A stretch of 64,000 nucleotides of DNA from Tetrahymena thermophila SB210 (taxonomy: Eukaryota; Ciliophora; Oligohymenophorea; Hymenostomatida; Tetrahymenidae): NCBI RefSeq assembly GCF_000189635.1, contig NW_002476492.1, forward strand, positions 160,745 to 224,744, written 5' to 3'. The notes under the pieces were generated by a model, which was given only the letters and a program-made list of their open reading frames with translations, was not told where the DNA came from and ran no database searches. The position numbers were made by a program, and so were the translations under genes. Numbering within the stretch: position 1 is the first letter of the stretch; each line of letters starts with the position of its first letter. Of this stretch, positions 1 to 11,035 are shown in pieces.

Positions 1-399
1 TAAAAATATATCAAATACAACTAAAAATAAAATTATTTTTATATTTTAAATTAATATTTTACAACTTTTTGTTATATCTATCTAATCGCTTAAGTTATTT
101 AAGTTAATAATTAATATTTCAGATATTTATAATTAATGACTCTAACTTCATTTAATTTCTATCTTACATTTTAAAAACCAATTAAGCTTCACAACCATTG
201 TTTCCTGCTTTAATATATCAATAAATTTAGATGTAATATTTATTTTGCTTATATTCTCTGTAATAACTTTATTGAGTGCTTAAACCCAAATATGAAGAAT
301 AATTAATTTTAGTAGAATTTTATGTAATTTTAGTAATTCATTAATCTAACAAAAAAATAAGCAAAATAAGTCTATTTTATTGATTCCCTTTTATTTCTA

Positions 400-775
400 G
401 GATGAAAGATTTCTTTTTTGGATTATTTGAGTTCTATAAACAGCTACTAAACTTACTCTAAAATTTGAGATAAATTAGCTATAACCAATTTATTTTAGCA
501 AGTATTTAATTAAATTGATACGATTCTAGAATAGTCTTGACTTAAAAGTATCACTTTTTATTTCGTAATTTAGTAATAGAAGATTTACATCAAGGAAAAT
601 CTTCATATATATTTTGTGAAAAGTATGTATCATCAGCTCTAACACTAGATTTTAACAAAGTTATTGAAAAACCTTAATAAAACCTTTTAAAATAAAGTAA
701 GTAAGACTTTTAAAAATATTTGTTATTATTAATTAAGCCTCAAATATTTCTATTTATACTTTAGATTAAAAATAA
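400..775 (-). pseudogene. Relic of the acidic-repeat protein gene (copy of 22824-26231)
   Basis: Read on the minus strand, this stretch aligns by eye with about 23780-24125, the part of the large minus-strand gene coding for residues near 700-815. Long identical runs survive, for example around the codons for LLKS and for the DVNLL-like segment. The frame is broken: after a short readable run a TGA appears where the intact gene reads a leucine codon, and the frame shifts by one base just before it. No start codon or C-terminal end is recognisable. I read it as a dead partial copy. It is adjacent to an unrelated LRR gene, so it was probably moved as a fragment. Confidence 0.65.
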
Positions 776-1286
776 ATACTTTATTTTTTTTGAAGAATTT
801 CGTTAATTAAATTTAACCTCAATTTATTTATAATATAAACATTTGATTAGAGAAAAATCACACTAATTTGATTATAAATTTAAAAATTAAACAAATAAAC
901 AATCAGTCAAATTGATAAATTTAATATGTATCAATTTTGATCAAATAAAATTTAATAAATCTAAGTTAAAAAAGAATGATTTTATAGAATAAGAAATACA
1001 GTCATCTAGAAGATGTAATTCATTTCTTATTTGAATACTTTAATAATATTTTTGCTTTTTGCTTTAAAAGTTTTCTAAATCTAATTTATCTTAGCATACG
1101 CAGTTGCTGTTAAACTTCAAGTAAAATTTTTTATTTATTTTTGAAATTAATTTCTTTAATTCATTTAAATTTATCAAATAGAATAAATAATTATTAAATT
1201 ATTTTAATCATTTATTCGATTTATTTAATTATTTATTTGTTTATTTTAATTTTCTTTAATAACAACAAAATTTTATTGATTTCAAG
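776..1286 (+). other. AT-rich stretch with one candidate upstream LRR exon
   Basis: Mostly low-complexity A/T. A 50-nt open segment at 1071-1120, between TTTAAAAG and GTAAAA, would splice in phase with the exon at 1287 and reads KSNLSQ..LLLNF, weakly like the end of an LRR repeat. It could be the 5' neighbour exon of the LRR gene or chance. No start codon with support was found. Confidence 0.3.
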
Positions 1287-3012
1287 GTGGAATAAGGTTG
1301 ATGAAGAAGATGCTTTGAAATTGGCAAATAGCTTAAGATTATGCCAACAACTTGTTAATTTGACACTCTAATTAAGGTAAAAAATGAAATTAATTCTCTA
1401 CAAAAACTTTAAATAAAACTCCAAATATATATACTGTAAATGCTCTTTAATTATGGCATTTTTTTCTTAAATTTTTTTTTTTTCGACTATGGTGTATGGT
1501 ACTTTTTTTTGGGCAAAAAAGATACTTAGGGAATGCCTTAATTAATGAGCATTTACAGTATATTATTTTTATTATTATTAAATAAAATGTATTAATAAAC
1601 AAATCAAAATTTTATTTTTTCAAAAAGCTTAAACAAAATAGGTGATAATTTTATATCTGATTTGGGATTTGCTTTAATAGATTGCACACATTTATCATCA
1701 TTAACATTGGATTTAAGGTACACATATTTAAAAAAATTATTTTTTTATAGTTATCTGAAATATTATTTATCTGTCTGTAATAAATGAACAATTATTTTAG
1801 CAATTAACAAATTTGAATAAACAAATATTACAGATAAAGTAGTAAAACTCATTAAATTTAAAGAAATAACAATCAATAATTTAGGATTATTTTATATTTA
1901 AGTTTCAATTTTATTTTAAAAGCTCTAATGAAATTTATGACGAGGGTATTTCAGACTTAGCAAATGCTCTATCTAATTGCCCTAATCTCTCAAATTTAGC
2001 TCTAGATTTATCGTGATAATTTAAATTTACTAAAAACAGCTCTTACTAATTTATTTTTTAATGATTTTATTAATATGAAGATATAATAAATTCAGTGATA
2101 AAGGAATTTCTGAATTAGGATCAGCTTTAAAGAATTTCAAAATTTTGTCAGAATTAATCTTAAATCTTAGGTTAAAATAATTTCTTTCAATTTAATAAAT
2201 CTAAAAATTATTTGATTTAATTCCTAATTAAACATAATGACAAAAAACTTAAATATTTATTAAGCCTTAACAAAATCACTGCGAACGGTTCTCATGATTT
2301 ATGGGCATGCCTAAAAATTTGCAAGCATCTACGCAACTTAACTATAAATCTTAAGTAAGCTAAAATAAAATAATATGTTTAAAAGAAGAACAAATATTAA
2401 AAATATGAAATCTTAATTATATTAAAATATTAAAACTCACAAGTATTTTTAATTTAAAAATATTAACTTTAATTAAAAGAGCTAAAGGTGCTAACTGTGC
2501 TCATGGTTTAAATTCTGACATCATAAATACTAATATCATGATTTTGAAGCTCGATTTAAGGTATATTAAAAATATTTCAATATATTTTTCTTCTGAATTT
2601 TTAAAATAATTTAATTATAAAAAAGATGGAATAAGATAGGAAAGAATGGTTTGAAGAGTCTTAAATAAGCGTTAAAAAGCTGTGTGAATCTCGCAAGCTT
2701 AGAGCTTTATTTGAGGTTAGTTTGTTTTTTCTATTAAATTACTTAAATAATTTAAAATAAATTTTCAAAGAAAATATTTTTGGATATTTTAGCATAAAAA
2801 AGAAAGATATTTATTTTTAACAAATAAATTTTAAAGATATTTAGAAATTATTTTAATTTAATTTAATTTTACCTATTTATTATTGATATTATATATAATA
2901 TTTTCATTTGATTAAAAGCAAACTCAACTTGAATGCCAATGAGGTGGTAAAAGTCACAAGATTAGTTCCAAAATTAAATAAATTAGTATTTAAACAAATC
3001 ATTATTGACTGA
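1287..3012 (+). CDS. LRR protein gene, 3' part, one repeat per exon
   Basis: Eight exons are readable: 1287-1376, 1628-1717, 1923-2012, 2081-2170, 2265-2354, 2480-2560, 2626-2715 and 2919-3012 (terminal, ends GAC TGA). Six are exactly 90 nt with the same phase, so each adds a 30-residue leucine-rich repeat of the ribonuclease-inhibitor type (pattern N-x-I-x-D-x-G-x-x-x-L-x-x-x-L-x-x-C-x-x-L-x-x-L-x-L-x-L). The sixth is 81 nt because the usual acceptor is gone and an AG nine bases downstream restores the frame. Repeats are more diverged from each other than in the arrays at 28.4 and 60.5 kb, suggesting an older, still-open gene. The 5' end is unresolved. LRR arrays usually bind protein partners; no partner domain is visible here. 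Confidence 0.75.
1432..1560. mobile_element. MITE-like inverted-repeat element in an LRR intron
   Basis: The ends TACTGTAAATGC and GCATTTACAGTA are inverted repeats that extend about 30 bp with few mismatches (through TTAATTA and GGCATT). If the outer TA is the target-site duplication, the core is 1434-1558. It lies inside the intron between the first two readable LRR exons and has no coding capacity. Ends and TA site match the elements at 43681 and 51842. Confidence 0.65.
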
Positions 3013-4227
3013 TTTTACAAAAAGTCATTAATAAAATCAATTAAATGTTTTAATTATATTTTATTTAATACTCTTGTTTATACTAAAAATTCTAATTATA
3101 TATTTTATAAAAATATTTTTAAAGGAATTAATATAATATCAATCCTTATTAACTAAAACTCCGGTTCTTTAATTAAAATTGTCAAAATTTTTTTTTATTA
3201 TGAATATGAGAATAACAAAATTTTAATCTAAGAATAGGTCTAACTATAAAGAAATATGGTTTCTTATGTAGATTAAATTCTTGCTTGCTTGATCATTTTC
3301 ATATCTTTTGTTATAAAATTTTTAAAATATGCGAAAAAGAAAATAAATCTATAAAAAAGAAGAAGAAATTAAAACTATTATATTTGTATTAAAATACTTC
3401 ATTTTTTAATATTTTATTTGAAGAAAATTACTCTACGAATTAATAAAAATAAACATATGTTATTTTCAATTAACTGTCTATGAATTATAATTTTTTTAAT
3501 TTTTAAGAAACTTATTACTATATCTGGTGAATAAATATATCAAATATCTTCTTTTTATAAATTAATTAATTATGATTTAATGCTAAATTTCTCAACAATA
3601 GTGAAAATTAATTTGTATTACAATAAATTAATTAATTTTTTTATTAATCCCGGATACAAACAACATCCATACATACATACATACACCCATCCATTCACGC
3701 GCGTATTTAAATTAGAGGTAATCAATAATATATACTAAATAATTATGCTTTTTTATACAAAATGTTTTACTAGTACAAATTGAATAGAATTCCAAAATTA
3801 TTTGTGTATTAATAATTGATAAAAATATTCCAAATAATTAAGGAAAATAATTATTATATAGAAAATTGTATTTATACTTAAATCTGGAAAAATAATCAGT
3901 TGTTTAGTGTAATTAATTTGAGTGAGTGAGTAAGATAGAAATCAAAAGAAGGTTAGAGCTATTATAAATATTTAAAATACTAATTATTAATTGAATAAAG
4001 AATTATTAGATATATATAACAATAATTTGTAAAAAGATATTTTTAAATTAAAATAATTTCATTAAAAGTTAATTAGTTAATTATTCATTCATATTTAGTG
4101 CATTGTCTGATTAATAAATAATAAATTTTTAGCATTTAGTTAGTAAAATTAATTTTCTATGCAAATGTTATTTTCTTTGTACTAGATTGTAGTACTTACT
4201 TCCTTTGTATTAATAAATAAAAACTAA
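3013..4227. other. Non-coding AT-rich spacer
   Basis: I see no supported gene. It holds simple tracts only, notably a CATA repeat followed by a short GC-rich run (CACGCGCG) near 3665-3705. The 3' side borders the stop of the zinc-finger gene. Confidence 0.5.
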
Positions 4228-4770
4228 TCATAAAGCTTTTAATAGCATTTTTCTTCTATAAAATTTATTAAAGTGATATTCTTTGTTGTACAATGGTAAA
4301 GATTTCGTAATTTTCTAGTTTAACATTCTTGGCTATTTCAAATTATATTTAAATCCATTGATTATAGTTTCGTTATCGTCTTAAAATACTCTTTTTACAA
4401 AATCATCATTGTGTAAAAGTAGATCATCACTGGAATCTTTTTCTTTTTCTGTTTCTTAGATGTTTGAAATCGTAGAGCTGCTCTTTTCTAACACAGAAGA
4501 CTATTTCAATGCTTCGATATTTTTATTTTTACGCTTTGCAAGAGATTTCTTGCTGTATAATAGTAGTTCTCCCTTGCAAAGCTTGCAGCAACAGACATTT
4601 TAGCATGCGTAGCAAACCCAGCAGCCTTCTTTATAACAAATATGATAAATAAACCCTTTATCAAAATTTTCTTGGATGCATTTCTCACAAAAAAAATTGC
4701 GACAACGAGTCTTAGTGCATTTAGCAAGATTTTAAACAGTCATTTAGCATAAATGGCATTCAGATTTCAT
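4228..4770 (-). CDS. Zinc-finger protein with CDCA7/R1-type (zf-4CXXC_R1) domain
   Basis: Intronless, 180 aa, ATG at 4770-4768 and TGA at 4230-4228. Five in-frame TAA codons and three TAG codons read as Gln. The first 65 residues carry a dense cysteine array: CHLC (5-8), C18, C23, FCEKC (27-31), then CWVCYAC (50-56) and CCCKLC (60-65). The spacing C-x2-C, C-x4-C, C-x2-C, W-x-C-x2-C-x3-C-x-C-x2-C fits the zf-4CXXC_R1 domain of CDCA7, a nuclear protein that in animals partners the HELLS remodeller. The rest is Ser/Lys/acidic and unstructured-looking, with a basic C-terminus. The protein is shorter than animal CDCA7. A different cross-brace zinc finger (RING or PHD variant) is the main alternative. 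Function here is inferred from the motif only. Confidence 0.7.
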
Positions 4771-5817
4771 TTTGTTTGTTTGTTTTTAAATATATTGTTT
4801 AAATTATTTTTTATCTTATTTTTAAATATATTAATTCACAAGTAATAATTTAACAAGTCTATTAATATTTGTTTTTAATACTTAATTCATATGTTAACAT
4901 GATCTAAATTTCTTTTACATTACAATTTCATAATCAATACATAAAAAAGGTTAATAAATTCAGGATAATTTTTTGGTTGCTTGCTTGCTTGCTTGCTTGT
5001 ACTTGCTTGAGAGATCGGTTTAAGCTTTTATTCATTGAGAAAAAAAATTAATTGTTTACCCACTTTGTTTCTTAGTTAGTTAATTAATTAACTCTATTTT
5101 CAAATTTATTTTATTAGCTAATTTACATATTTCTCTGCTCATATCAATCATTTATTTTTATTTCCTTCCTTTACACTTTTATGTTTATTTTCTTATTAAA
5201 TTTCTAAGCCTTTTCAGTAGAAATTTATATTAACTTCATAATTAATATTGGTATTTATTTTCATTACAAATTTATAATTTTTTACTGAAACAATTCCTAC
5301 CTATTGATATTTATTTTAATTTAAATTAACGCAAAAAATTATTATAGTAAAATTAAAAATGCTTTAGATATTTGCAAAAATAATTAATGAGTATTTAGGG
5401 TAAGCAAAAGCATTTAAAATTTTACCATTTATGATATAAATTTGAGAACACTTACTCAAGTATAAATAATCACTATAAAGATAATATAAATAAATAATTA
5501 AATACCCTAAACAAACTATCAATCAATTAAGTTTCATAAGAAACAAAAATAGCTTAAATTTACAAAAATTGATTTTACATTATTTTTATCAAATTTTTAG
5601 GTTTTTAGGAAAAAGAGGAAATTGAGTGTATGCATGTATGTAAAATAATCAAAAAATGGATTTAAATTAAAATAAATGGTTTTCATTTATGATTATGAAT
5701 ATGAAATAGCTTCTACACCTAATAAATACAAAATAAAATAAAAATATATAAATATAAAAAAAATAAATTTTAAGTTGTATTCTGAGTGCATTTATATGTA
5801 TGAGTATTTCTATTCTA
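4771..5817. other. Non-coding spacer with (CTTG)n microsatellite
   Basis: No gene seen. A TTGC/CTTG tetranucleotide run lies at about 4977-5001, just upstream of the zinc-finger gene on the minus strand. Confidence 0.5.
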
Positions 5818-6490
5818 TTCTATCGCCAATTTAATTTTTAGTTTTTAAACATTGAATAAAAATTATAGATTAGTTAGTTATTTTGGAAGGTAAAAAAATA
5901 TAAATAAAGAGAAATGAATTAATAATAAAAGCAAAATTTGAAAATAAAAAATGAGCTAAATTATCAAAGAAAAAAAAAACGCAAGAAGAATTATAAAATA
6001 AATAAATTAAAAGAGTTATTTTAAATTAGTTTTTTATATTAAAAAATGCCATAATACAAAATAAATAAATTGTTTTTACTAAAAATCAAGTTTCATATTT
6101 GAGAATTCAGTTAACTTTCCTAAATTGTTGCACATTCATCACCAAATAAATTAGACCTTTTTAAAAATTGAAGAAAATATATATACAGGTGATTCGTTAG
6201 TTAGAAGGAAAAAATGAAAATAATAAAAAACAAATGAATAAAATAATAAAAGCTAAAGTTTGAAAGTGAAAAAATGAGTTAAATTCACATAGGAAGAAAG
6301 AAAAAACACAAGTTGAGTAAAAATATATCAAATAAAAAGCTAATAAATATTTAAATTAAAAGAGTTAGTTGAATAGTTTTAAATTCGTTTTTGTTTTAAA
6401 AAATAATACAATTCAAAGCAAATGAATAGTTTTTACCAAATTTCAAGTTCCTTATTTGAGAGATTAGAGCTCTTTCTTAAACACTTTAGA
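5818..6490 (-). pseudogene. Decayed LRR exon array
   Basis: Three minus-strand remnants match the intact LRR exons at 28-33 kb, with their intron ends. About 5821-5843 keeps only the first codons (N-Q-I-G-D) and the acceptor AG is changed to AC. 6080-6156 is a 77-nt exon with 13 bases missing, which breaks the frame. 6437-6482 keeps only the C-terminal part and runs into intron sequence. The intervening DNA has the typical intron words (GAAGGAAAAAATGAA, AAAAGCTAATAAAT). No open reading frame joins them. Confidence 0.7.
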
Positions 6491-7401
6491 AATATTGAAG
6501 TAAAATATAGTTATTTAATTAATTATTTAGAAGGAAAAAAATGAAGAATAAATTTGAAATCATAAGAAATGAATTAATAAATAATGAAAGCAAAAGTTGA
6601 AAATGTAAAAAGGAGCTAAATAACAAAGAAATAAATAAAAAATACAAGCAAAATTAAAAATTAAAATCCATTTTACTATTTTTCTATTATTAAAAAATTA
6701 AAAAATAGATCTTTAAGTTATATTTATTGGGGATCTTAGTAAGGATAATATTTATCTATTGTTCTTAACTTGGTTAAATCGGATTAATTTTTAGTTAATA
6801 TTAGAATTTAATTTTAAATACCTATAAAATTAAATCACATCCAATTAATATTACAAAAAGATTTAAAATTTTTTAGCTCTATAACTCTTTATTTATTTAT
6901 ATTTAAATTTTACTAATTTCTTAGATGATAAAAAAAATTAAGTGGTATTTCTGATTTTAAAAAAAAAATGAAATTATTTGAAGGATTCCTCTGTTTTTGT
7001 TTAGATTTTTAAAGGGCTGTTATATATTAAGAACTTTATATAAGCTATTAGCTTAATAATCTTATGAGTAATTTTATTAAATAAATAGAGTAAGGAAAAG
7101 CTATTAATTTATTTCACTTTGATAGTGAATTTTAAAATCTAATTATTCATTAATATGCTCTTTAGTAAATATCTTAATAAATTTCTATTTATTTTTAATT
7201 ATCAAAAATCGAAATATTTTGATTTAACGAAAGACGAGAGATAGATAGATAAACATTAAAAAAATAATTAGAATTAATTAATCTAAATTTTGATACTATT
7301 ATTCTTTTTAAGCTTAGATCTAGCAAAGCTTACTTGTAATAAATCATAATTTCAAAAAAAAAAGTTAATTATCAAATTAAAAAAAGAATATTCAAAAATA
7401 A
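6491..7401. other. Non-coding spacer
   Basis: A/T-rich, with intron-like LRR-array words continuing to about 6700, then no recognisable structure up to the start of the small secreted protein gene. Confidence 0.5.
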
Positions 7402-7752
7402 ATGAAAATAATTATCTCAGTATTAATTATTTTAGCCTGCTTTAAGTTTGTTTGCTCTTAGTCTTCAGACGATATTAGGATGATGATGTACTGTGTATAA
7501 AATGTAAATGCTAATATTCCTTGTAAAGAAAATGATGAAGCTTGCCAGATCGAAAACTTCAAAGCCTAACAGTGTGTTAAAGATTGCGCTAGAAATAATT
7601 ATTTAAATGATATTGCATAATGTATTACATAAAATTGTAGATCTGATAATTAAGCTATTTAAAATAATATTGATGAGTCAGCATCATGTCTAAGCTCAAA
7701 TGTTTTAATATATTCTTTATCACTAATTGCTGCTATCATTTTTCTACTTTGA
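7402..7752 (+). CDS. Small secreted cysteine-rich protein, probably GPI-anchored
   Basis: Intronless, 116 aa, AATAAATG start, TGA end. Residues 1-19 form a clear signal peptide (MKIIISVLIILACF..). The mature part has eight cysteines, including C-x3-C and C-x4-C pairs (QCVKDC, QCITQNC), compatible with a small disulfide-bonded helical domain. The last ~16 residues are hydrophobic (LIYSLSLIAAIIFLL) and end at the stop with no cytosolic tail, the form of a GPI-attachment signal. The same plan is seen in the gene at 9827-10699. The role is unknown; a cell-surface or cilium-surface protein is the natural guess. Eight in-frame TAA/TAG codons are read as Gln. Confidence 0.7.
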
Positions 7753-9826
7753 AAATAATAACACTCTATTTATTTATTAATTAATTGAAATGTAAATATG
7801 TCTATAAAGTAATCTATATATTTATTTATTATAATTTGTAAATAAATATATTCTAATATCGAATGAAAGAATAAATGCTCTTTCTAAATCATAATATGAA
7901 ATTTTTGTTAGTTCCATGAAAAATATTTATCATTATTAAATGCATATATTTCCAAACTGAAGAATGAAAGGATTTAAATTGATTGAAGATCTAACTAAAA
8001 TTAACTATTTTATGATTCTCAATGTTATAAAAAGTCTTACTAAATTAAAAACCAAGAAGAAGAAGAATCAAAGTTTTTTTAGTTTTATTTGTTTCTAATT
8101 AATGTTTTTTCATTATTTGTTTAACCTTTATCAGACAAATTAATATTTTTGACTAAATCGCTTTTAAAATATAAATCTATATATAATTATTGCTTAAAAT
8201 ATTTCCAATAATTAGAAATATTTATTTTAAATATTTTACTAATCATATTTAATAGCTAATACTTACGTTAAAATAATTATTTGTCTTTTTATGCTTTATG
8301 AAAATGCAGCTTTTCTAAATAAATATTTTTAATTCATTCTTTAAAATATCATCTAAATTTTTAAAGATTAAAATTTTACATATATCATTTCTTTAAATAT
8401 AGGAAGATGTTTAAAACTCAAGCTTATTATAGCGCTTATTCATCTATCATTCTAAGATCCTTTTAGAATTTTCAACCATTTTTATAGTAATTTACAAGTA
8501 AATGAAAACTAGCTTTTTATAATTTACTCTATTTTGTTACCAGCCAGCGCAATTATTAATTACGAATTAATTATTAAATCTGATCAAATACTAATAGAGA
8601 TTATTTCAGAAATTTAGTAATAGTTAATTAAAATTTTTATAATTTCATTTACTGTAAAACGCTATTTAATGACTTAATTAGCAATTAAACCGCGATTTTT
8701 AGTAAATTAAATAGAAGTAATTTAATATGATAGATTATATTTGTTAATCAGAAAATAGAATGAAAAAATAAGGTATATTAAAAGAATCAGTATAATTATA
8801 TTAAAAATTATTGAAATAACTAATTATATTCTCAATATTAAATTTTTAGTTTTCAAAATTATCGTTTTTACTATTCATTGTAAATAAATAAATAAATAAA
8901 TATATCTTTATTATTTTTGATTTTATTTAATTCAATTTTTTACATAATGTCTGTCTGTCTTACTTACTTACTTTGAGTCCAGTTAAAAAAATAAAAGTCA
9001 AACAAATGATTTATATGTGATTTAAATTAATTAATTATAAAGTATAATAGTTTGGTAATATCAAATAAAATAAGTAACCATTTTAATTATCAATAAAAAC
9101 TTCTCTTTTTTCAAATATCTAGTTAATTTATTTTCATTCATTTTTAAGTTAGTACAAAATAATTAAATATCTGGTATTATTTATTTTTATATTTTGTTAC
9201 ATATTACAGACAGAGATATTAAGTCTAGAAATATTAGTAATTGACTTATATTTTTTAAATATTTAGCTTTTTCTAAATAAGCTATTTTTTTAAGCACAAA
9301 CAAATAAATTTTGGTTTACTGAATTAAAAAATATTTTAACAGATTAAAATATTATTTTTATAAAGCACTTTTCAATTAATTATTTTGATAGCTGATATGT
9401 AAATAAAAATCAGCTAAATATAAATTAATTAAGAATTAATGAGGATGGTAATGGTTACTAGCTAGCTACTAGTATTAAATTAAAAATAATAGTACTGATT
9501 AAGTAAAACACTTAAAAAAATATTTAGTTTATAAATTTGACTTAACTTAAATATCATTTTGTTTTTGTGTATGTTATTCTGTTCAATATAAATAATAACT
9601 ATCACTAAAAATATTAATTAAAATATATAACATAATCAAATGTAATAATTATATATCTATTTTAAGAATTAATTTTAATCTTGCATGTAAAGGTATAAGA
9701 AAAATAAATAGAAATTAATCTTAAAATTTTTATTTTTAAATGTACATAATTTTACAATTATTTTAAAACTAATATAAATACTATGATATAAAATTTTATT
9801 TAAAAACAAATAAATATTTAATAACT
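7753..9826. other. Non-coding AT-rich spacer
   Basis: Nothing I can support as a gene over two kilobases. Simple features only: an (AAAT)n run near 8882-8902 and CTGT/ACTT tetranucleotide tracts near 8950-8975. Confidence 0.5.
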
Positions 9827-10699
9827 TCAAAATAAAATAGCTATTGCAATAGATCCTAATGAAAGCATCAAAGTAATACCATTTGAGTAGAAACTTTATT
9901 CTGATTTAGCAGAATTAGTTACTTTATCTTTTTGGTTGTTTTAATCATTATTTTTGTCTTTTAAATTATCTTTATCTTTTTGATCATTTTAATTGCTGTC
10001 TGTTTGATTGTTTTAGTCTTTTTGGTCTTTTTTGGCTTCTTGATTATTATCTTATTTTTCTTAATCTTTTTGATTATTTTGATTGGTAGATTGATTTTCT
10101 TCGTTTTTGTTATCATTTTTTCCTTGTTGACTATTTTGATCTTATTTGGTATCGTTGCTTTAATTTTCTTTGTCATTATTATCATTTTTTGGTGGTTGAT
10201 CATTTTTTGATGGTTGATCATTTTTTGGTGGTTGATCATTTTTTGATGGTTGATCATTTTTTGGTGGTTGATCATTTTTTTAATCTTAATCTTTTTGGTC
10301 CTTGTCTTAATTGTTTTGTTAATCTTATTCTTTTTGACTATTTTAGTTGTTTTAGTCCTTTTGATTGTTATTATCTTATTAATCTTCTGTGACTTCACCA
10401 AGTAAGTAGCATTCTGACTTCTTTTCAATAGTAGCTTATACCTCTTTTACTTAAGATGAGCATTTAGATTTTAGAAGTAAGCCTATAGCTTTTAAAGATG
10501 TTGAGCTTTATTCAATTTCATTTATGCAACTTTGGACAACAATAACTTCATCATTACATATTTTATCATCAATAAAACATTCAAATTAGCCTCCTTGTGA
10601 GTCAAAGCATTCAAGTACCTTTTAGATATCACCACTAAATTAAGCATTAACATTAGCTAGAGAAACAATAATTATTAGAGCTAAGATAAGGAATCTCAT
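9827..10699 (-). CDS. Secreted Cys-domain protein with N/D/Q/K-rich repeat stalk and GPI-type tail
   Basis: Intronless, 290 aa, ATG at 10699-10697, TGA at 9829-9827. Residues 1-19 are a signal peptide. Residues ~20-105 hold six cysteines in a compact domain. From ~110 to ~265 the chain has no cysteine and is almost entirely Asn, Asp, Gln and Lys, including five perfect-looking hexapeptide units of the type K-N-D-Q-P-P / K-N-D-Q-P-S near 10182-10271. The C-terminus is hydrophobic (ITLMLSLGSIAIAILF) and ends at the stop, as in a GPI signal. Architecture therefore suggests a surface head domain on a flexible polar stalk. Many of the Gln codons are TAA/TAG, so a standard-code reader sees only unrelated shadow frames here. 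Confidence 0.75.
10182..10279 (-). repeat. 18-bp tandem repeat coding KNDQP(P/S)
   Basis: Five consecutive 18-bp units (TCATTTTTTGGTGGTTGA and a TGATGG variant, alternating) inside the stalk-coding part of the 9827-10699 gene. Each unit is six codons, so the number of units can change without a frameshift. Confidence 0.9.
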
Positions 10700-11011
10700 A
10701 TGATTTGATTACTAATAAATTTATTTATTTTTATTTCTATCTTTTTTAATATTTATTTATTTAATTATATTTTTCTGACAATTTGTTTACTTGTTTTCTT
10801 CTAGCATTTCTTCATTTATCACAATCTCTATGACTGTTTTAAGTAAATTAATTAAGTAAAATAGATACGAAATTAACTATAACTAAATTAGTTATGATTA
10901 AAACTAGTTAATTTTATTAATATAATTAGTACTTATTTTTTACATATAACTGACTAATTCCTTACTGTTCGTTCGTACTATAAATAATATTTATTTATTA
11001 AGTAAGCATCC

Positions 11012-11025
11012 CTTAGGTTAAGGGG
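11012..11025 (+). repeat. 14-bp GC-containing word, inverted copy at 18372-18385
   Basis: CTTAGGTTAAGGGG here is the exact reverse complement of the 14 bases immediately following the poly-C tract at 18372-18385. The local word CCCTTAGGTTAAGGG is also close to palindromic. It lies 10 bp before the 486-bp tandem duplication. Confidence 0.5.
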
Positions 11026-11035
11026 AATATGATAA

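Noticed and set aside
4977-5001. TTGC/CTTG run considered as a telomere- or CRISPR-like array
   Set aside because: It is a simple tetranucleotide microsatellite; Tetrahymena telomeric repeats are TTGGGG/CCCCAA and none are present.
9980-10392. Open frames on the plus strand at the N/D/Q/K-rich gene
   Set aside because: They are antisense shadows of the 18-bp repeat and polar stalk codons of the minus-strand gene.
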